The notes: a model not told the origin generated them from the sequence alone. Counted from the first letter of the stretch, positions 1 to 12,048 are shown. The stretch is DNA of 64,000 nucleotides from Cocos nucifera (GCA_006176705.1 QRFJ01000058.1:866083-930082), one strand, 5' to 3'. Numbers and translations are program-made.

Positions 1-960
1 GGTATCTAGTACCCAGAGTAGTAGTATCATAAATTAAGAAGTTACAAGATATTATCATATAATTATCTTGCGTAGCAATTACTTGTTTCTCTCACTTGTT
101 CGGGGTCCAAGGTGACAATGTACTGAGGATAGTTCCTCTTCAATGTCCCTATTTCTTGCAAAAGAAGCACTCTACCTAGCTTTGGTGGGGCTTGCGCTTC
201 TTGGTCTGATCCTATGTAGACATCGCAGCATGCGGCTGTACTTTCTTACTCTTTTTCTTCTTATTCTTCTTTTCTTTCTTAAAGGATCGACCAAAAGAAG
301 ATCTACCCACAACATTCACCGATCTCTTTTGGAGCCGATGATCCTTCTCAAAGTTCTGCAAACAACCCTAATAATCCATGGTAGTTCACTGCAAGCTTTG
401 TCATTATGAAATGAGTAAGAAAAGGAAGAAACTTGGGCAAGAATTTAGGATCACATCCTTCCCGAGCTACTCAAGTAGAAGAAAGCTAGCTTACTCAAGC
501 ATTCAATCATCTCGATCATGTACAATACATAATCAATGACTGATGCTCCATCCCTCATACGAGCATGTGAAAATGACACAACTAGTCTTATGCTTCCAAT
601 GTCGTTAGGTGTACCAAAGAAGTCGTTCAACATTTGAAGCATCTCTTTGGGTTGGGCATTTTCAAACCTACGACTGAACTTAGGTTTATGCCTTTTAATG
701 CCTTTCAATGACACAACTAGTCTTATGCCTTTCAATGTCATCAGGTGTACACAACTAGTCTTATTCTTATCACTAGCATAATGCACCGAATGGTGGTGCA
801 GTCATTGAGCCACTTGTTGTAAGTATCTCGCACCATCTTAATAGTGTTCCGGACTACTCTCAAGTATTGGATCAGTTAATACATATAAGATCCGTTCATA
901 CTCCAGAATGATCTTCAACTTTTGATACCAGCTATCGAAGTTGGGTCGTATGAGTGTCTA
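1..960 (-). pseudogene. Copia gag and start of protease, left copy
   Basis: This is the left copy of the gag of element G. Read on the minus strand it shows the gag core (KEMLQMLNDFFGTPNDI, near 600-650), then a lysine-rich stretch and a zinc-knuckle remnant (about 100-190), ending at the protease active-site region at the window edge. Gag forms the particle that packages the RNA. Reading frames are broken by one-base indels that the right copy lacks, and a short repeat of the words for 'cacaactagtcttatgcc' lies within the core in both copies. It is non-functional as written. Confidence 0.8.
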
Positions 961-2997
961 ATAATGATCGAAGCGATAGATAATAGCCATTTCTGCACAA
1001 AAAAGTCATAAACCTAATTAATAATATAATTATTTACTCTAAAGACTTAGACTTTAGTCTAATGGTTCTCTTATATTTTGTTGAATCGATAGCCTCTACC
1101 TTCAATTCAAAAAATTATTCCTAATTTCTTAATGGATACTAGAATCCACATAGAATACACATGAGCCCAACTTTGGTTGGTCAACCCATGTGCACCTATG
1201 GGCAGGTTGATAACCAATTATTTCACCAAACAACTTCTAGTAATTTAATTTTTATTCTGAAAATCTAATCAATAGACTTTAGCCTCCACTAAAATATCCA
1301 GTTAGATCTAACCATTAACATGACCATATTTGGTGCATCAGAGCCAATGAATGATCAGGCCTGACTTTGGCTGGCCACCCTGACCACCATTAGAAGACAC
1401 GATCAAATTATCATATTATGAATGATAATTTTATTAGTCATAAGCACCAGGTCTTTAGACCTACAATGATTATTAAATCAATGGACCCAATACACTCAAC
1501 CTTAATGGGAGGCTATGACTTAGTTATTACCATAACTTTATCATTTTAAGGATCTAATAATTTAGAGAATTTATTAATTAATTTAAGAAGAATTGACTAG
1601 CCAATTTGGATCCTTTCACTGACTTCACCAAGTCAGATCAATAAGGACTTAATTAAAACTAGCATTAGGAGCACCTAAAATAGTTTAAATTGATTTATCT
1701 AATTGACATGGATGAAGCCAAATCACCAAGTGGTCTAACCAAAATCTAATTCACCAGGATGGCCAGATAAGTGAGATCAGTGGAAGGGATATGCATTAAC
1801 TCATCAAAGACCGAATTAGTGTGAGTAGCTCTCAATTAAAAACTACTGATCTAAGCTGTTAGACTTATCTTAGACACCATTTAGTTCATTAGTTTTAGTT
1901 TGATCAACCTAGCAATTTTAGTTCGACCGTGTAGCACGAATCAAGTCCATTTGTCCTCGTAAAGGCATGAACTTGACCAACTACAACTATTGTAATTTCA
2001 TCTAAAGAGTCATTGATCTAATCTAAATTAATTTGGTTAGATTTGATCAATTACTCTAATTTAGTATTCTTGACTAATCTTAGGTCTAATTCAATTAATG
2101 GATCTAATTCGACTAACCCGATAACCCATATTTTATGATCAATGACTTAGGATTTTTAATTTATAATTCTATATCCTAATTTATCATACTTAATTCTCAA
2201 TTAAGTTTAAGGCTGAGGATTGGGGTTCGGCATTTCAAAAATATTTTTTCAAAATTTTTGAAAGGTTTCTTACATCCTAACACTATTTCATTAATAGGTT
2301 GACTCATTTCAAAAATGAGTTAGCTTATTCATAAACAAGCACTAGATGTAGGTTTAGATCTCATAAAATCAGCCAATTATAACATTCAGCCAACTTTTCA
2401 GTCAAGTTGGCTCAGATCCCATCTGAGCTAGCTTGAGCAGAAGCTAAGCTGGCTCGGTCTTGAGATAGTCAGCTTGGGCGGAAGGCTCGAAGGCCATCAT
2501 TCCCATCGGGCAGCTCGGATCCAATCCAAGCCAGCCTGAATTGAAGCCAAGCTAGCTCGATTCCTGATCGAGCCGGTTGGAGAACAATCCAAAAATCATA
2601 TCATGACTGAATGCTGGTTGAGCTGGCTCAATTTCTGAGAGAGCCGACTCGATCGATGACAGAACCTTCATAAAGTCCTATTCAAATTTAATCTAAAACT
2701 ATGTACTTTACATAAAAATTATTAAATTATTTAGATCTAATCTAAATACTAATTCATTATAAAGTTTAGATTAGATCCTTCAAACACATCATAAAAAAAA
2801 TCATTAGATCTAATCTAAGTTTTTATTCAATTTGTAGATCGCAACGTACCATGATAATCTCTCCATTGTAAGGGATAAACTTACAGCAGGACAATCTACA
2901 ATCCATGTGATTATCATTTTTATTTTTTAGATTAGATATTATTTAGATCTAATCTAAAATAATCTAAATCATACATATATAATACATCAAAGAACCT
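961..2997 (-). other. Copia untranslated leader, left copy
   Basis: This is about 2 kb of AT-rich sequence between PBS and gag with no coding potential. It is homologous to 8906-10961 and, at roughly 80% by eye, to the leaders of elements A and H. It contains the conserved hairpin at 1619-1636 and a GAGC-rich block (about 2380-2660) with repeated near-palindromic gagctggctc words. Confidence 0.75.
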
Positions 2998-3014
2998 GTT
3001 GCTCTAATACCATT
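2998..3014 (-). promoter_or_regulatory. Primer-binding site, left copy of G
   Basis: On the minus strand this reads AATGGTATTAGAGCAACA. It matches the plant copia PBS consensus (TGGTATCAGAGC, complementary to initiator tRNA-Met) with one change, and it directly abuts the LTR end. Confidence 0.75.
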
Positions 3015-4073
3015 TGAAGGGAGCGCGCAGGATTTCTAGGCTCTACTTTGAAATTTTTAAAAAAAAATATATACAGTGAAAACTATTATTAATCAAATTA
3101 ATAATAAGAGTGACATATCTAATCTAAAAATTTTACACCCTACAGGATCTAATGTAATTATATCATCCATATTTAAAAAATAAAAATAGCAACTGTAGTA
3201 AAACTATTTTACTGCTTTATGTGTTCAGATCACATTACCTTTTTGGAGGTAGATGGACTCCGCAATCTGATTCCTCGGTGTAGATCTGATCATCACGATG
3301 CAGCCACACAAACGTCTGGCCTCCATGGATAATCCACATGAGACCCTAATCTCGATCAGTTCCTTTCGAGTGTTAGCTCTATAGAAACCTTCAATGGTGA
3401 TTCTAGATCGAACTCTTCGATCTGCTTCATGGGCTCTTCTAGGGTAGTCCTAGTTGAGGGGTCACAAAGACTATTGAACAATAGCTTCTGAGTCCAGGAG
3501 TGGTTAAATCCCATCTTTGACTCACACACCGACTTCTCAAGTACTTGACTATACCTAAAAATTTTTCATCATTGAATTAAAAATTTAATAGTCCTGGCAC
3601 CAAAGCATAATAAGTTTGCTTGAAAGTCATCGTGGTGACTTAGATCGGAAGGACATCTTATGCTCATATTCCATCATAGCTATTCTTGATGGTAGAAAGC
3701 TCTGAAGTCCATCATGTTCAGTGTAGATGTACCCCTACATCTCACCTGCATGCCATACCAGTGTCTCATATTTTTTGGTTAAAGGATAACCAATTTTATA
3801 TCGCACACAACGATCTAATACTTGTAAATATTATTAATCCTTGGTATAATGTATCATTTAATTATAACTATTTTAAGAACTAAATGATAAATTCTTCTTG
3901 TCGATTCTAAAATAGTCCTAAGGACTTCATCACAATAGACAGGAGTTCATTAGAGATGAAAGATTTATGATGAAAAAGTTAAAATATTTTTATTTAATTA
4001 ATAATTTATATTAATTATATAAAATAGCTCAATCATCACAGGCTGATGCTTGGCTTTGACATTATTCCTAATA
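3015..4073 (-). repeat. LTR of element G, left copy
   Basis: This 1.06 kb LTR is bounded by tgaagg at the PBS side and cctaata at the far side (TG...CA ends with TGTT changed to TATT). It is near-identical to 10980-12048. The sequence past its right end is the RT of element F, as in the other copy. Confidence 0.85.
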
Positions 4074-4990
4074 GATCCTTGGTATGGAAATCATTGGAGA
4101 TAGAACCAAAGTGGCTGCTGCATCTATCTCAAGTAGGATATATCAAATGGTTCTTAGAGAGATTGGAATGAAAGAGGCTAAATTGACTGAGCTGCCACTA
4201 AGCCGGCATGTAGACTCTCTAAGATCTTTCACCAAAACTGAGATGAGGTTCAAGAGATGGAAAAGATATTCATATATTTCTAGTGTGAAAAGTTTATGTA
4301 CTCTATCATATGTTGTAGGCCGAATTTAATCCATGATTGAGTTAAGTGAGCAGGTTTCTGGCTCAACCTGGAAAGGAGCACTAAGAGATAACTGAAGAGT
4401 ATCTTTAGATACTCGCAGTTTAGTTGGGATCGGCATCTGCTAATAGTCAGCGAAAAGGTCTAAGGAAACATCCTAACATGTTTAAGGAGGCTCAAGGGCT
4501 AATAGAGAAATTTGTAGATGCAAATTTGGTGGAGATGTGGATGCTCGATGCTTGACTAAGATTTTGTATTCAGCTTGTATGAAAGTCAGTCTCATAGAGA
4601 TTATGCTTGAACAATTACAGCCTTGTTCACTACTAAAATGGAGTACATTGGCATCAAAAATGAAAGGTAGCGAAGAAAGCTCTATGGTTGAAGGGCTTGG
4701 GCTAGAGATAAAAATTTTCATAGGATGCAATTAGGAATGCATTCGATAGCCAAAGTGCTTTATTGCTAGCACAGAATTCTGTGTATCATGCGAGAATCAA
4801 GCACATTGATATCAGATACCATAGGATCAGAGAGCTAGTGGAGATGGTTGAAGTGGAGTGGTGAAGGTTCACTAAGAAAATCCAACTGATGTGCTCATAA
4901 AGGTACTTCCACGGAATAACTTTTATAATTGCATGGTATTAATGGGATTGTCGGATAGAGTTGAGTTCACAAGAACTTGAAAGCACCAAT
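4074..4990 (+). pseudogene. Copia RT/RNase H fragment of element F, left copy
   Basis: This is a plus-strand fragment of copia pol. The end of RT (MEIIGDRTK, later YISSVKS) is followed by an RNase H tail (NSVYHARIKHIDIRYHRIRE, then a DVLIKVLP-like segment, from about 4740). Multiple one-base indels absent from the right copy break every frame. The fragment ends at a polypurine-like gatggagat, exactly where the F LTR begins in the right copy, and joins minus-strand RNase H of element G instead. Confidence 0.8.
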
Positions 4991-5345
4991 GATGGAGATA
5001 TTGATCTTTTGAAGATCAACATCACCTCGATCTACGATCTTTTGGACAAGATGAAAGTGGTGCAGAATATGCTCCATCCGTTGGTGTGCTTTTGATTTCT
5101 TCGTTTGAGCTATGGCTCCAGAGCTATCACAGAAAAGCAAAATTGGACCATCAAGGAAGGTGCTACTCCGAGCTCGATTATGAACTTCTTCAGCCATACT
5201 GCTTTTTTGGCAGCATCTGATGCAACAACATACTCCATCTCACATACTGAATTAGCCATGGTGTGCTGCTTGAAACTTTTTCAATAGACAACACCATCAT
5301 TAAGGATAAACACATACTCTGATACACTCTTACTGTCATCATGAT
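4991..5345 (-). pseudogene. Copia RNase H of element G, truncated
   Basis: This is the RNase H that would degrade RNA in the RNA-DNA hybrid. Visible blocks, in order, are a D-S-N-F segment near 5340, a decayed S.CE.EYV block, LLFCDSSGAIAQ, and HILHHFHLVQKIVDRGDVDLQKIN ending at 4991. The C-terminal PFTKA region seen in element A is absent because of the junction. Stops and frame changes make it non-functional. Confidence 0.78.
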
Positions 5346-5399
5346 CAAACTGAAAATTAGAATCTGTAAACTCCATAAGTTTTAGATCTGATTCATCAT

Positions 5400-6440
5400 A
5401 AACAAGCCACTAGTCCTTAGTATTTTTCAAATACTTTAGGATGGTTTTAAAAACCTTCTAGTGGTTCTCTTCTGGATCAGATTGGTATCTATTTACTACT
5501 CCTAGTGAGTATGCCACATCTAGTCGTGTACATGTTATAGCATATATAATAGAACCCATTATCGAAGCATATGAAATTCTACTCATACGCTCTCTCTCTC
5601 GAGGTGTTGTCGAACAATCCCTCTTCGAGAGAAAAATTTCATAGTCTATCAGTAGATAGCCTTTCTTGGAATTCTTTATGCTGAACATCTTTAGTACAGT
5701 ATTAATGTACGTAGACTGAGATAATCCAACCAACCTTTTAGATCTATCTCTATAGATCTTTATCCCTAGGATGTAGGAAGCTTCTCTCAGATCCTTCATG
5801 AAAAACTATGACGACAGCCAGATCTTTATTCCTTATAATGCAGGGATATCCTTCTCGATTAAAAGAATATCATCCTATACAAAATGAGAAATATAACTGC
5901 TGGACCATTAGCCCACTTATATATGCAGGACTCTTCTTCATTTTTAATAAAGCCATACATCTTGATCGTCCTATCAAAATAAATGTTCCAACTCCGAGAT
6001 GCCTGCTTCAATCCATAAATGAACTTTTGAAGCTTACATACCTTAGACTTATCTGTAGACGTGAAACCTTTAGATTATATCATATACACTTCTTCAGCCA
6101 GCTCTTCATTTAGGAAAGCTATTTTCACATCCATCTTTCATATTTCATAGTCCAGATGCATAGCTATCACAAGCATGATCTAAATGAATTTGAGCATTAT
6201 CATAGAAAAAAATATTTTGGCATAGTCAATACCATAACATTGACGATACTCCTTGGCAACCAGATAGACTTTATAGGTCTCCACCTTTTCGTCTGTGCCT
6301 CTTTTTCTTTTGAAGACTCATTTACACCCTATGGATTTTACTCCTTCGGATGGATCAACAAATGTCCATGCATCGTTGACCTTCATGGACTTCATTTTAA
6401 ATTTCATGGCCTTAAACTATTTTTTAGAGTCGGATCTCTG
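5400..6440 (-). pseudogene. Copia reverse transcriptase of element G
   Basis: Homologous to the RT of element A. The best-preserved part (5458-5799) reads DLREASYILGIKIYRDRSKR and ends TRLDVAYSLGVVNRYQSDPE. Upstream lie the GLKQ-like, VKTAFLN-like and KWVFKRK-like regions in shifting frames up to about 6430. At the catalytic YVDD site (about 5852-5866) one base is missing, so the Asp pair is out of frame with the Tyr. It is a pseudogene. Confidence 0.8.
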
Positions 6441-7475
6441 TATTGCATCCATGTAGGTTCAGATCCTCGCCGTTCTCATCGAGCTCGATAGGATCACCAT
6501 TTTGGATCAAAAAATCATAGTATCTATCTGACTGATGTGGTACTCTACCAGATTGCCTTAAGGCTGTAGGTTCAGTAGGCTCCAGTCTGATCGAATAAAT
6601 CTGGTTTAGGTTTAACTACTTGTGTCGGTTCTTCCACCTGTCGAACTTTCTTAAGCTCGATCTTAGAGGCATTAGTCCCTTCACCAAGGAACTTCTTTTC
6701 TAAAAAGACTGCCTTAAGACTGATAAACATTTTTTGTTCATTAGCTAGGTAGAAGTAATACCCTTTGGTCTCTTTTGGATATCCTATAAAGCTATACTTG
6801 TCAGACCTAGGTCCGAGCTTATTCGTTACTAAATATTTGACATAAGTCGGACACCCCTAAATCCTAAGGTGCGAGAGTATTGGCTTATGTCCTATCCATA
6901 TCTCATATGGTGTCTTAGAAATAGACTTACTCGGCATCCTATTCAGAATATAACAAGCTGACTCAAGTGGATATCCTCAAAGGAAGATTGGCAGATCGAC
7001 AAATCTCATCATGGTCGAACCATATCCAATAGGATTCGATTCTTCCTTTCGCACACACCATTATGCTATGGTATTTCAGAAGAAGTCCATTAGGAGAGAA
7101 TCTCATTCTTTCTAAGATATATCAAAAATTTATTGAAAAGATACTCATCCCCTCGATCAGACCAAAGAGTTTTAATACTCTTCTCAGTTTGCTTTTCTAC
7201 CTCAATACGGAATAGTTTGAACATTTCTAACGACTTTGACTTATGCTTCATTAAATAGACATACCCATACCTTGATAGATTATCTGTGAAGGTTATGAGG
7301 TAGAAATATCCATCTCTAGTGCTTGTACTCATGGGTCCACATACATCAGTATGTACTAGACCCAGGAGTTCACTGGCATGTTCACCTTTTTCAATAAAAG
7401 GTGACTTGATCATTTTTCCAAGAAGACAAGACTCACAAGTCGGAAGTGATTCACAATCATTGACCTCAAGAATTT
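6441..7475 (-). pseudogene. Copia integrase and linker of element G
   Basis: The integrase core is partly open at 7090-7413: VHTDVCGPMSTSTRDGYFYL carries the first catalytic Asp, and LWSDRGDEYL the second. The Glu of the DDE triad appears across a frameshift in a CERKNR segment (about 7040). Downstream, a PYEIW-like and a YF/YLANEQK-like region (6730-6950) continue to the acidic linker before RT. Several stops are present. Confidence 0.78.
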
Positions 7476-7960
7476 CTCCTTAAGCCAACCTATTTATTCT
7501 ATTCTTGTTGATGTGACCTAGCCTACAATGCCAAAGATAGACATCTAACACTTCATCTATTCTAGGATATTTACCAAAGATTTGGACTATGTTAATAGGC
7601 TGTGATAATAGATAAATTTTATTATTCAATTGTCTAACATAAATTATAACACCATTCAAAATGATATCACAAAAATTTACTTTTATTAAAAATTGATAAC
7701 TATTCTTGGCCAAAAAGCCTACATAAATTACATTCAATAAAAAACTTGGACAAAAGTAACAATCACTAAGAATAATTCTATGAGAATTGATTACAAGGTT
7801 CATAATTCTTAAAGTTAAAACTGGAACTTGTCTTCCATCTCCAACGTTCAGGAATCTCTCACCTTCACCAAATCTCCTACTGACCTATAAACCCTGTATT
7901 GAATTACAAATATGATAAAGATTTCTGGTATCTAGTACCCAGGTAGTAGTATCATAAATT
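7476..7960 (-). pseudogene. Copia protease end and GAG-pre-integrase domain of element G
   Basis: The GAG-pre-integrase domain is open at 7480-7803 and ends with VYLWHCRLGHINKNRINRLA, the typical HxLGH zinc-finger start. Upstream is the protease active site, read as WVLDTRNLYHICNS at about 7900-7940. The catalytic D-T/S-G triplet has become D-T-R, so the protease would be dead even without the frame breaks. Confidence 0.8.
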
Positions 7961-8905
7961 AAGAAGTTACAAGATATTATCATATAATTATCTTGCGTAG
8001 CAATTACTTGTTTCCTCCTCAACTTGTTCGGGGTCCAAGGTGACAATGTACTGAGGATAGTTCCTCTTTCAATGTCCCTATTTCTTGCAAAAGAAGCACT
8101 CTACCTAGCTTTGGTGGGGCTTGCGCTTCTTGGTCTGATCCTATGTAGACATCGCAGCATGCGGCTGTACTTTCTTACTCTTTTTCTTCTTATTCTTCTT
8201 TTCTTTCTTAAAGGATCGACCAAAAGAAGATCTACCCACAACATTCACCGATCTCTTTTGGAGCCGATGATCCTTCTCAAAGTTCTGCAACAACCCTAAT
8301 AATCCATGGTAGTTCACTGCAAGCTTTGTCATTATGAAATGAGTAAGAAAAGGAAGGAAGAACTTGGGCAAAGAATTTAGGATCACATCCTTCCCGAGCT
8401 ACTCAAGTAGAAGAAAGCCTAGCTTACTCAAGCATTCAATCATCTCGATCATGTACAATACATAATCAATGACTGATGCTCCATCCCTCATACGAGCATT
8501 GAAAATGACACAACTAGTCTTATGCCTTCCAATGTCGTTAGGTGTACCAAAGAAGTCGTTCAACATTTGAAGCATCTCTTTGGGTTGGGCATTTTCAAAC
8601 CTACGACTGAACTTAGGTTTATGCCTTTTAATGCCTTTCAATGACACAACTAGTCTTATGCCTTTCAATGTCATCAGGTGTACACAACTAGTCTTATTCT
8701 TTATCACTAGCATAATGCACCGAATGGTGGTGCAGTCATTGAGCCACTTTTGGTAAGTATCTCGCACCATCTTAATAGTGTTCCGGACTAGCTCCTCAAG
8801 TATTGGATCAGTTAATACATATAAGATCCGTTCATACTCCAGAATGATCTTCAACTTTTGATACCAGCTATCGAAGTTGGGTCGTATGAGTGTCTAATAA
8901 TGATC
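7961..8905 (-). pseudogene. Copia gag of element G
   Basis: The gag core is open at 8399-8854 (MKIILEYERILYVLTDPILE, later KEMLQMLNDFFGTPNDI). The next frame (8141-8386) carries LPKFFLPFLTHF, NYHGLLGLLQNFEKDH and a poly-lysine tail. A zinc knuckle at about 8070-8110 reads C-F-F-C-K-K-stop-G-H-stop-K-R-N-Y-P: the last Cys is Tyr and two codons are stops. Element A shows the same Tyr and stops at the same two codons. It is a pseudogene. Confidence 0.82.
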
Positions 8906-10961
8906 GAAGCGATAGGATAATAGCCATTTCTGCACAAAAAAAGTCATAAACCTAATTAATATATAAATTATTTACTCTAAAGACTTAGACTTTAGTCTAA
9001 TGGTTCTCTTATTATTTTGTTTGAATCGATAGCCTCTACCTTCAATTCAAAAAATTATTCCTAATTTCTTAATGGATACTAGAATCCACATAGAATACAC
9101 ATGAGCCCAACTTTGGTTGGTCAACCCATGTGCACCTATGGGCAGGTTGATAACCAATTATTTCACCAAACAACTTCTAGTAATTTAATTTTTATTCTGA
9201 AAATCTAATCAATAGACTTTAGCCTCCACTAAAAATATCCAGTTAGATCTAACCATTAACATGACCATATTTGGTGCATCAGACCAATGAATGATCAGGC
9301 CTGACTTTGGCTGGCCACCCTGACCACCATTAGAAAGACACGATCAAATTATCATATTATGAATGATAATTTTATTAGTCAATAAGCACCAGGTCTTTAG
9401 ACCTACAATGATTATTAAATCAATGGACCCAATATCACTCAACTTAATGGGAGGCTATGACTTAGTTATTACCATAACTTTATCATTTTAAGGATCTAAT
9501 AATTTTAGAGAATTTTATTAATTAATTTTAAGAAGAATTGACTAGCCAATTTGGATCCTTTCACTGACTTCACCAAGTCAGATCAATAAGGACTTAATTA
9601 AAACTAGCATTAGGAGCACCTAAAATAGTTAAATTGATTTATCTAATTGACATGGATGAAGCCAAATCACCAAGTGGTCTAACCAAAATCTAATTCACCA
9701 GGATGGCCAGATAAGTGAGATCAGTGGAAGGGATATGCCATTAACTCATCAAAGACCGAATTAGTGTGAGTAGCTCTCAATTAAAAACTACTGATCTAAG
9801 CTGTTAGACTTATCTTAGACACCATTTAGTTCATTAGTTTTAGTTTGATCAACCTAGCAATTTTAGGTTCGACCGTGTAGCCACGAATCAAGTCCATTTG
9901 GTCCTCGTAAAGGCATGAACTTGACCAACTACAACTATTGTAATTTCATCTAAAGAGTCATTGATCTAATCTAAATTAATATTTGGTTAGATTTGATCAA
10001 TTACTCTAATTTAGTCCATTCTTTGACTAATCTTAGGTCTAATTCAATTAATGGATCTAATTCGACTAACCCGATAACCCATATTTTATGATCAATGACT
10101 TAGGATTTTTAATTTATAATTCTATATCCTAATTTATCATACTTAATTCTCAATTAAGTTTAAGGCTGAGGATTGGGGTTCGGCATTTCAAAAATATTTT
10201 TCAAAATTTTTGAAAGGTTCTTTACATCCTAACACTATTTCATTAAATAGGTTGACTCATTTCAAAAATGAGTTAGCTTATTTCATAAACAAGCACTAGA
10301 TGTAGGTTTGATCTCATAAAATCAGCCAATTATAACATTCAGCCAACTTTTCAGTCAAGTTGGCTCAGATCCCATCTGAGCTAGCTTGAGCAGAAGCTAA
10401 GCTGGCTCGGTTCTTGAGATAGTCAGCTTGGGCGGAAGGCTCGAAGGCCATCATTCCCATCGGGCAGCTCGGATCCAATCCAAGCCAGCCTGAATTGAAG
10501 CCAAGCTAGCTCGATTCCTGATCGAGCCGGTTGGAGAATCAATCCAAAAATCATATCATGACTGGAATGCTGGTTGAGCTGGCTCAATTTCTGAGAGAGC
10601 CGACTCGATCGATGAACAGAACCTTCATAAGATCCTATTCAAATTTAATCTAAAACTATGTACTTTACATAAAAAATTATTAAATTATTTAGATCTAATC
10701 TAAATACTAATTCATTATAAGATTTAGATTAGATCCTTCAAACACATCATAAAAAAAATCATTAGATCTAATCTAAAGTTTTTATGATCAATTTTGTAGA
10801 TCGCAACGTACCATGATAATCTCTCCATTGTAAGGGATAAACCTTACAGCAGGACAATCTACAATCCATGTGATTATCATTTTTATTTTTTAGATTAGAT
10901 TATTATTTAGATCTAATCTAAAAATAATCTAAATCATACATATATAATACATCAAAGAACC
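8906..10961 (-). other. Untranslated leader of element G
   Basis: About 2 kb of AT-rich sequence without coding potential lies between PBS and gag. It aligns with the leaders of A (39291-41011) and H (62701 onward) about as well as the pol genes do, which is unusual for a non-coding stretch. It carries palindromic words at 9115-9126 and 9309-9320, a hairpin at 9564-9581, and a G-specific GAGC-rich block at about 10335-10620 that A lacks. Confidence 0.75.
9564..9581 (-). other. Conserved leader hairpin of G
   Basis: Perfect 7-bp inverted repeat CTGACTT / AAGTCAG around a 4-base loop (GGTG on the sense strand). It is conserved in the left copy at 1619-1636, in A at 39940-39957 and, with small changes, in H at 63358-63375. 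A role in RNA packaging or dimerisation is only inferred. Confidence 0.55.
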
Positions 10962-10979
10962 TGTTGCTCTAATACCATT
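10962..10979 (-). promoter_or_regulatory. Primer-binding site of element G
   Basis: The minus strand reads AATGGTATTAGAGCAACAGG. It is one change from the plant copia initiator-Met PBS and lies next to the LTR end. Confidence 0.78.
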
Positions 10980-12048
10980 TGAAGGGAGCGCGCAGGATTT
11001 CTAGCTCTACTTTTGAAATTTTTTTAAAAAAAATATATACAGTGAAAACTATTATTAATCAAATTAATAATAAGAGTGACATATCTAATCTAAAAATTTT
11101 ACACCCTACAGGATCTAATGTATCATATATCATCCATATTTAAAAAATAAAAATAGCAACTGTAGTAAAACTATTTTTACTGCTTTATGTGTTCAGATCA
11201 CATTACCTTTTTGGAGGTAGATGGACTCCGCAATCTGATCTCCTCGGTGTAGATCTGATCATCACGATGCAGCCACACAAACGTCTGGCCTCCATGGATA
11301 ATCCACATGAGACCCTAATCTCGATCAGTTCCTTTCGAGTGTTAGCTCTATAGAAACCTTCAATGGCTGATTCTAGATCGAACTCCTTCGATCTTGCTTC
11401 ATGGGCTCTTCTAGGGTAGTCCTAGTGAGGGGTCACAAGACTATTGAACATAGCTTCTGAGTCCAGGAGTGGTTAATCCCATCTTGACTCACACACCGAC
11501 TTCTCAAGTACTTGACTATACCTAAAAATTTTTCATCATTGAATTAAAAATTTAGATAGTCTGGCACCAAAGCATAATAAGTTGCTTGAAAGTCATCGTG
11601 GTGATCTTAGATCGGAAGGACACTTATGCTCATATTCCATCATAGCTATTCTTGATGGTAGAAAAGCTCTGAAGTCCATCATGTTCAGTGTAGATGTACC
11701 CCTACATCTCACCTGCATGCCATACCAGTGTCTCCATATTTTTTGGTTAAGAGGATAACCAATTTATATCGCACACAACGATCTATACTTGATAAATATT
11801 ATTATCCTTGGTAATAATGTATCATTTAATTATAAACTATTTTAAGAACTAAATGATAAATTCTTCTTTGTCGATTCTAAATAGTCCTAAGGACTTCATC
11901 ACAATAGACAGGAGTTCATTAGAAGATGAAAGATTTATGATGAAAAAGTTAGAATAATTTTTATTTAATTAATAATTTATATATAATTATATAAAATAGC
12001 TCAATCATCAACAGGCTGATGCTTGGCTTTGGAACATTATTCCTAATA
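10980..12048 (-). repeat. 5' LTR of element G
   Basis: This 1.07 kb LTR starts tgaagg on the plus strand and ends ggaacattattcctaata, so on the minus strand it begins TATTAGGAATAATG, a decayed TGTT start. The far end shares the aaagccaagcatcag-type start with the A and D LTRs (ccaaagccaatcatcag), supporting common ancestry. Element F RT follows immediately. Confidence 0.85.

Larger units (their letters stand above)
1..4990. repeat. Left copy of a 5 kb duplicated segment
   Basis: This stretch matches 7927-12975 from end to end: gag, leader, PBS, LTR and a plus-strand copia RT/RNase H fragment in the same order. The left copy is about 59 bases shorter. Differences are mostly missing or extra single bases, often in homopolymers, with few substitutions; the F fragment at 4084-4300 is broken by indels alone. 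Homology stops near 4990, where this copy joins RNase H sequence of element G while the right copy runs into an LTR. The match reaches the window start, so the true left end lies outside. Confidence 0.93.
4991..12048 (-). mobile_element. Element G: Ty1/copia retrotransposon lacking its 3' end
   Basis: Read right to left the order is 5' LTR (10980-12048), PBS, 2 kb leader, gag, protease, integrase, RT and RNase H, the copia order. RNase H stops at the DVDLQKIN position and meets F sequence at 4990, so the end of RNase H, the polypurine tract and the 3' LTR are missing. The coding parts are about 80% similar by eye to element A, so they are one broader family, but the LTR is far shorter than A's. 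The LTR sits inside the RT of element F, so G is younger than F. Confidence 0.85.

Noticed and set aside
143..409. Plus-strand 88-codon ORF with many Leu residues, seen again at 8024-8299
   Set aside because: It is the reverse strand of the lysine-rich gag tail (AAG/AAA codons read as CTT/TTT) and not a membrane protein.
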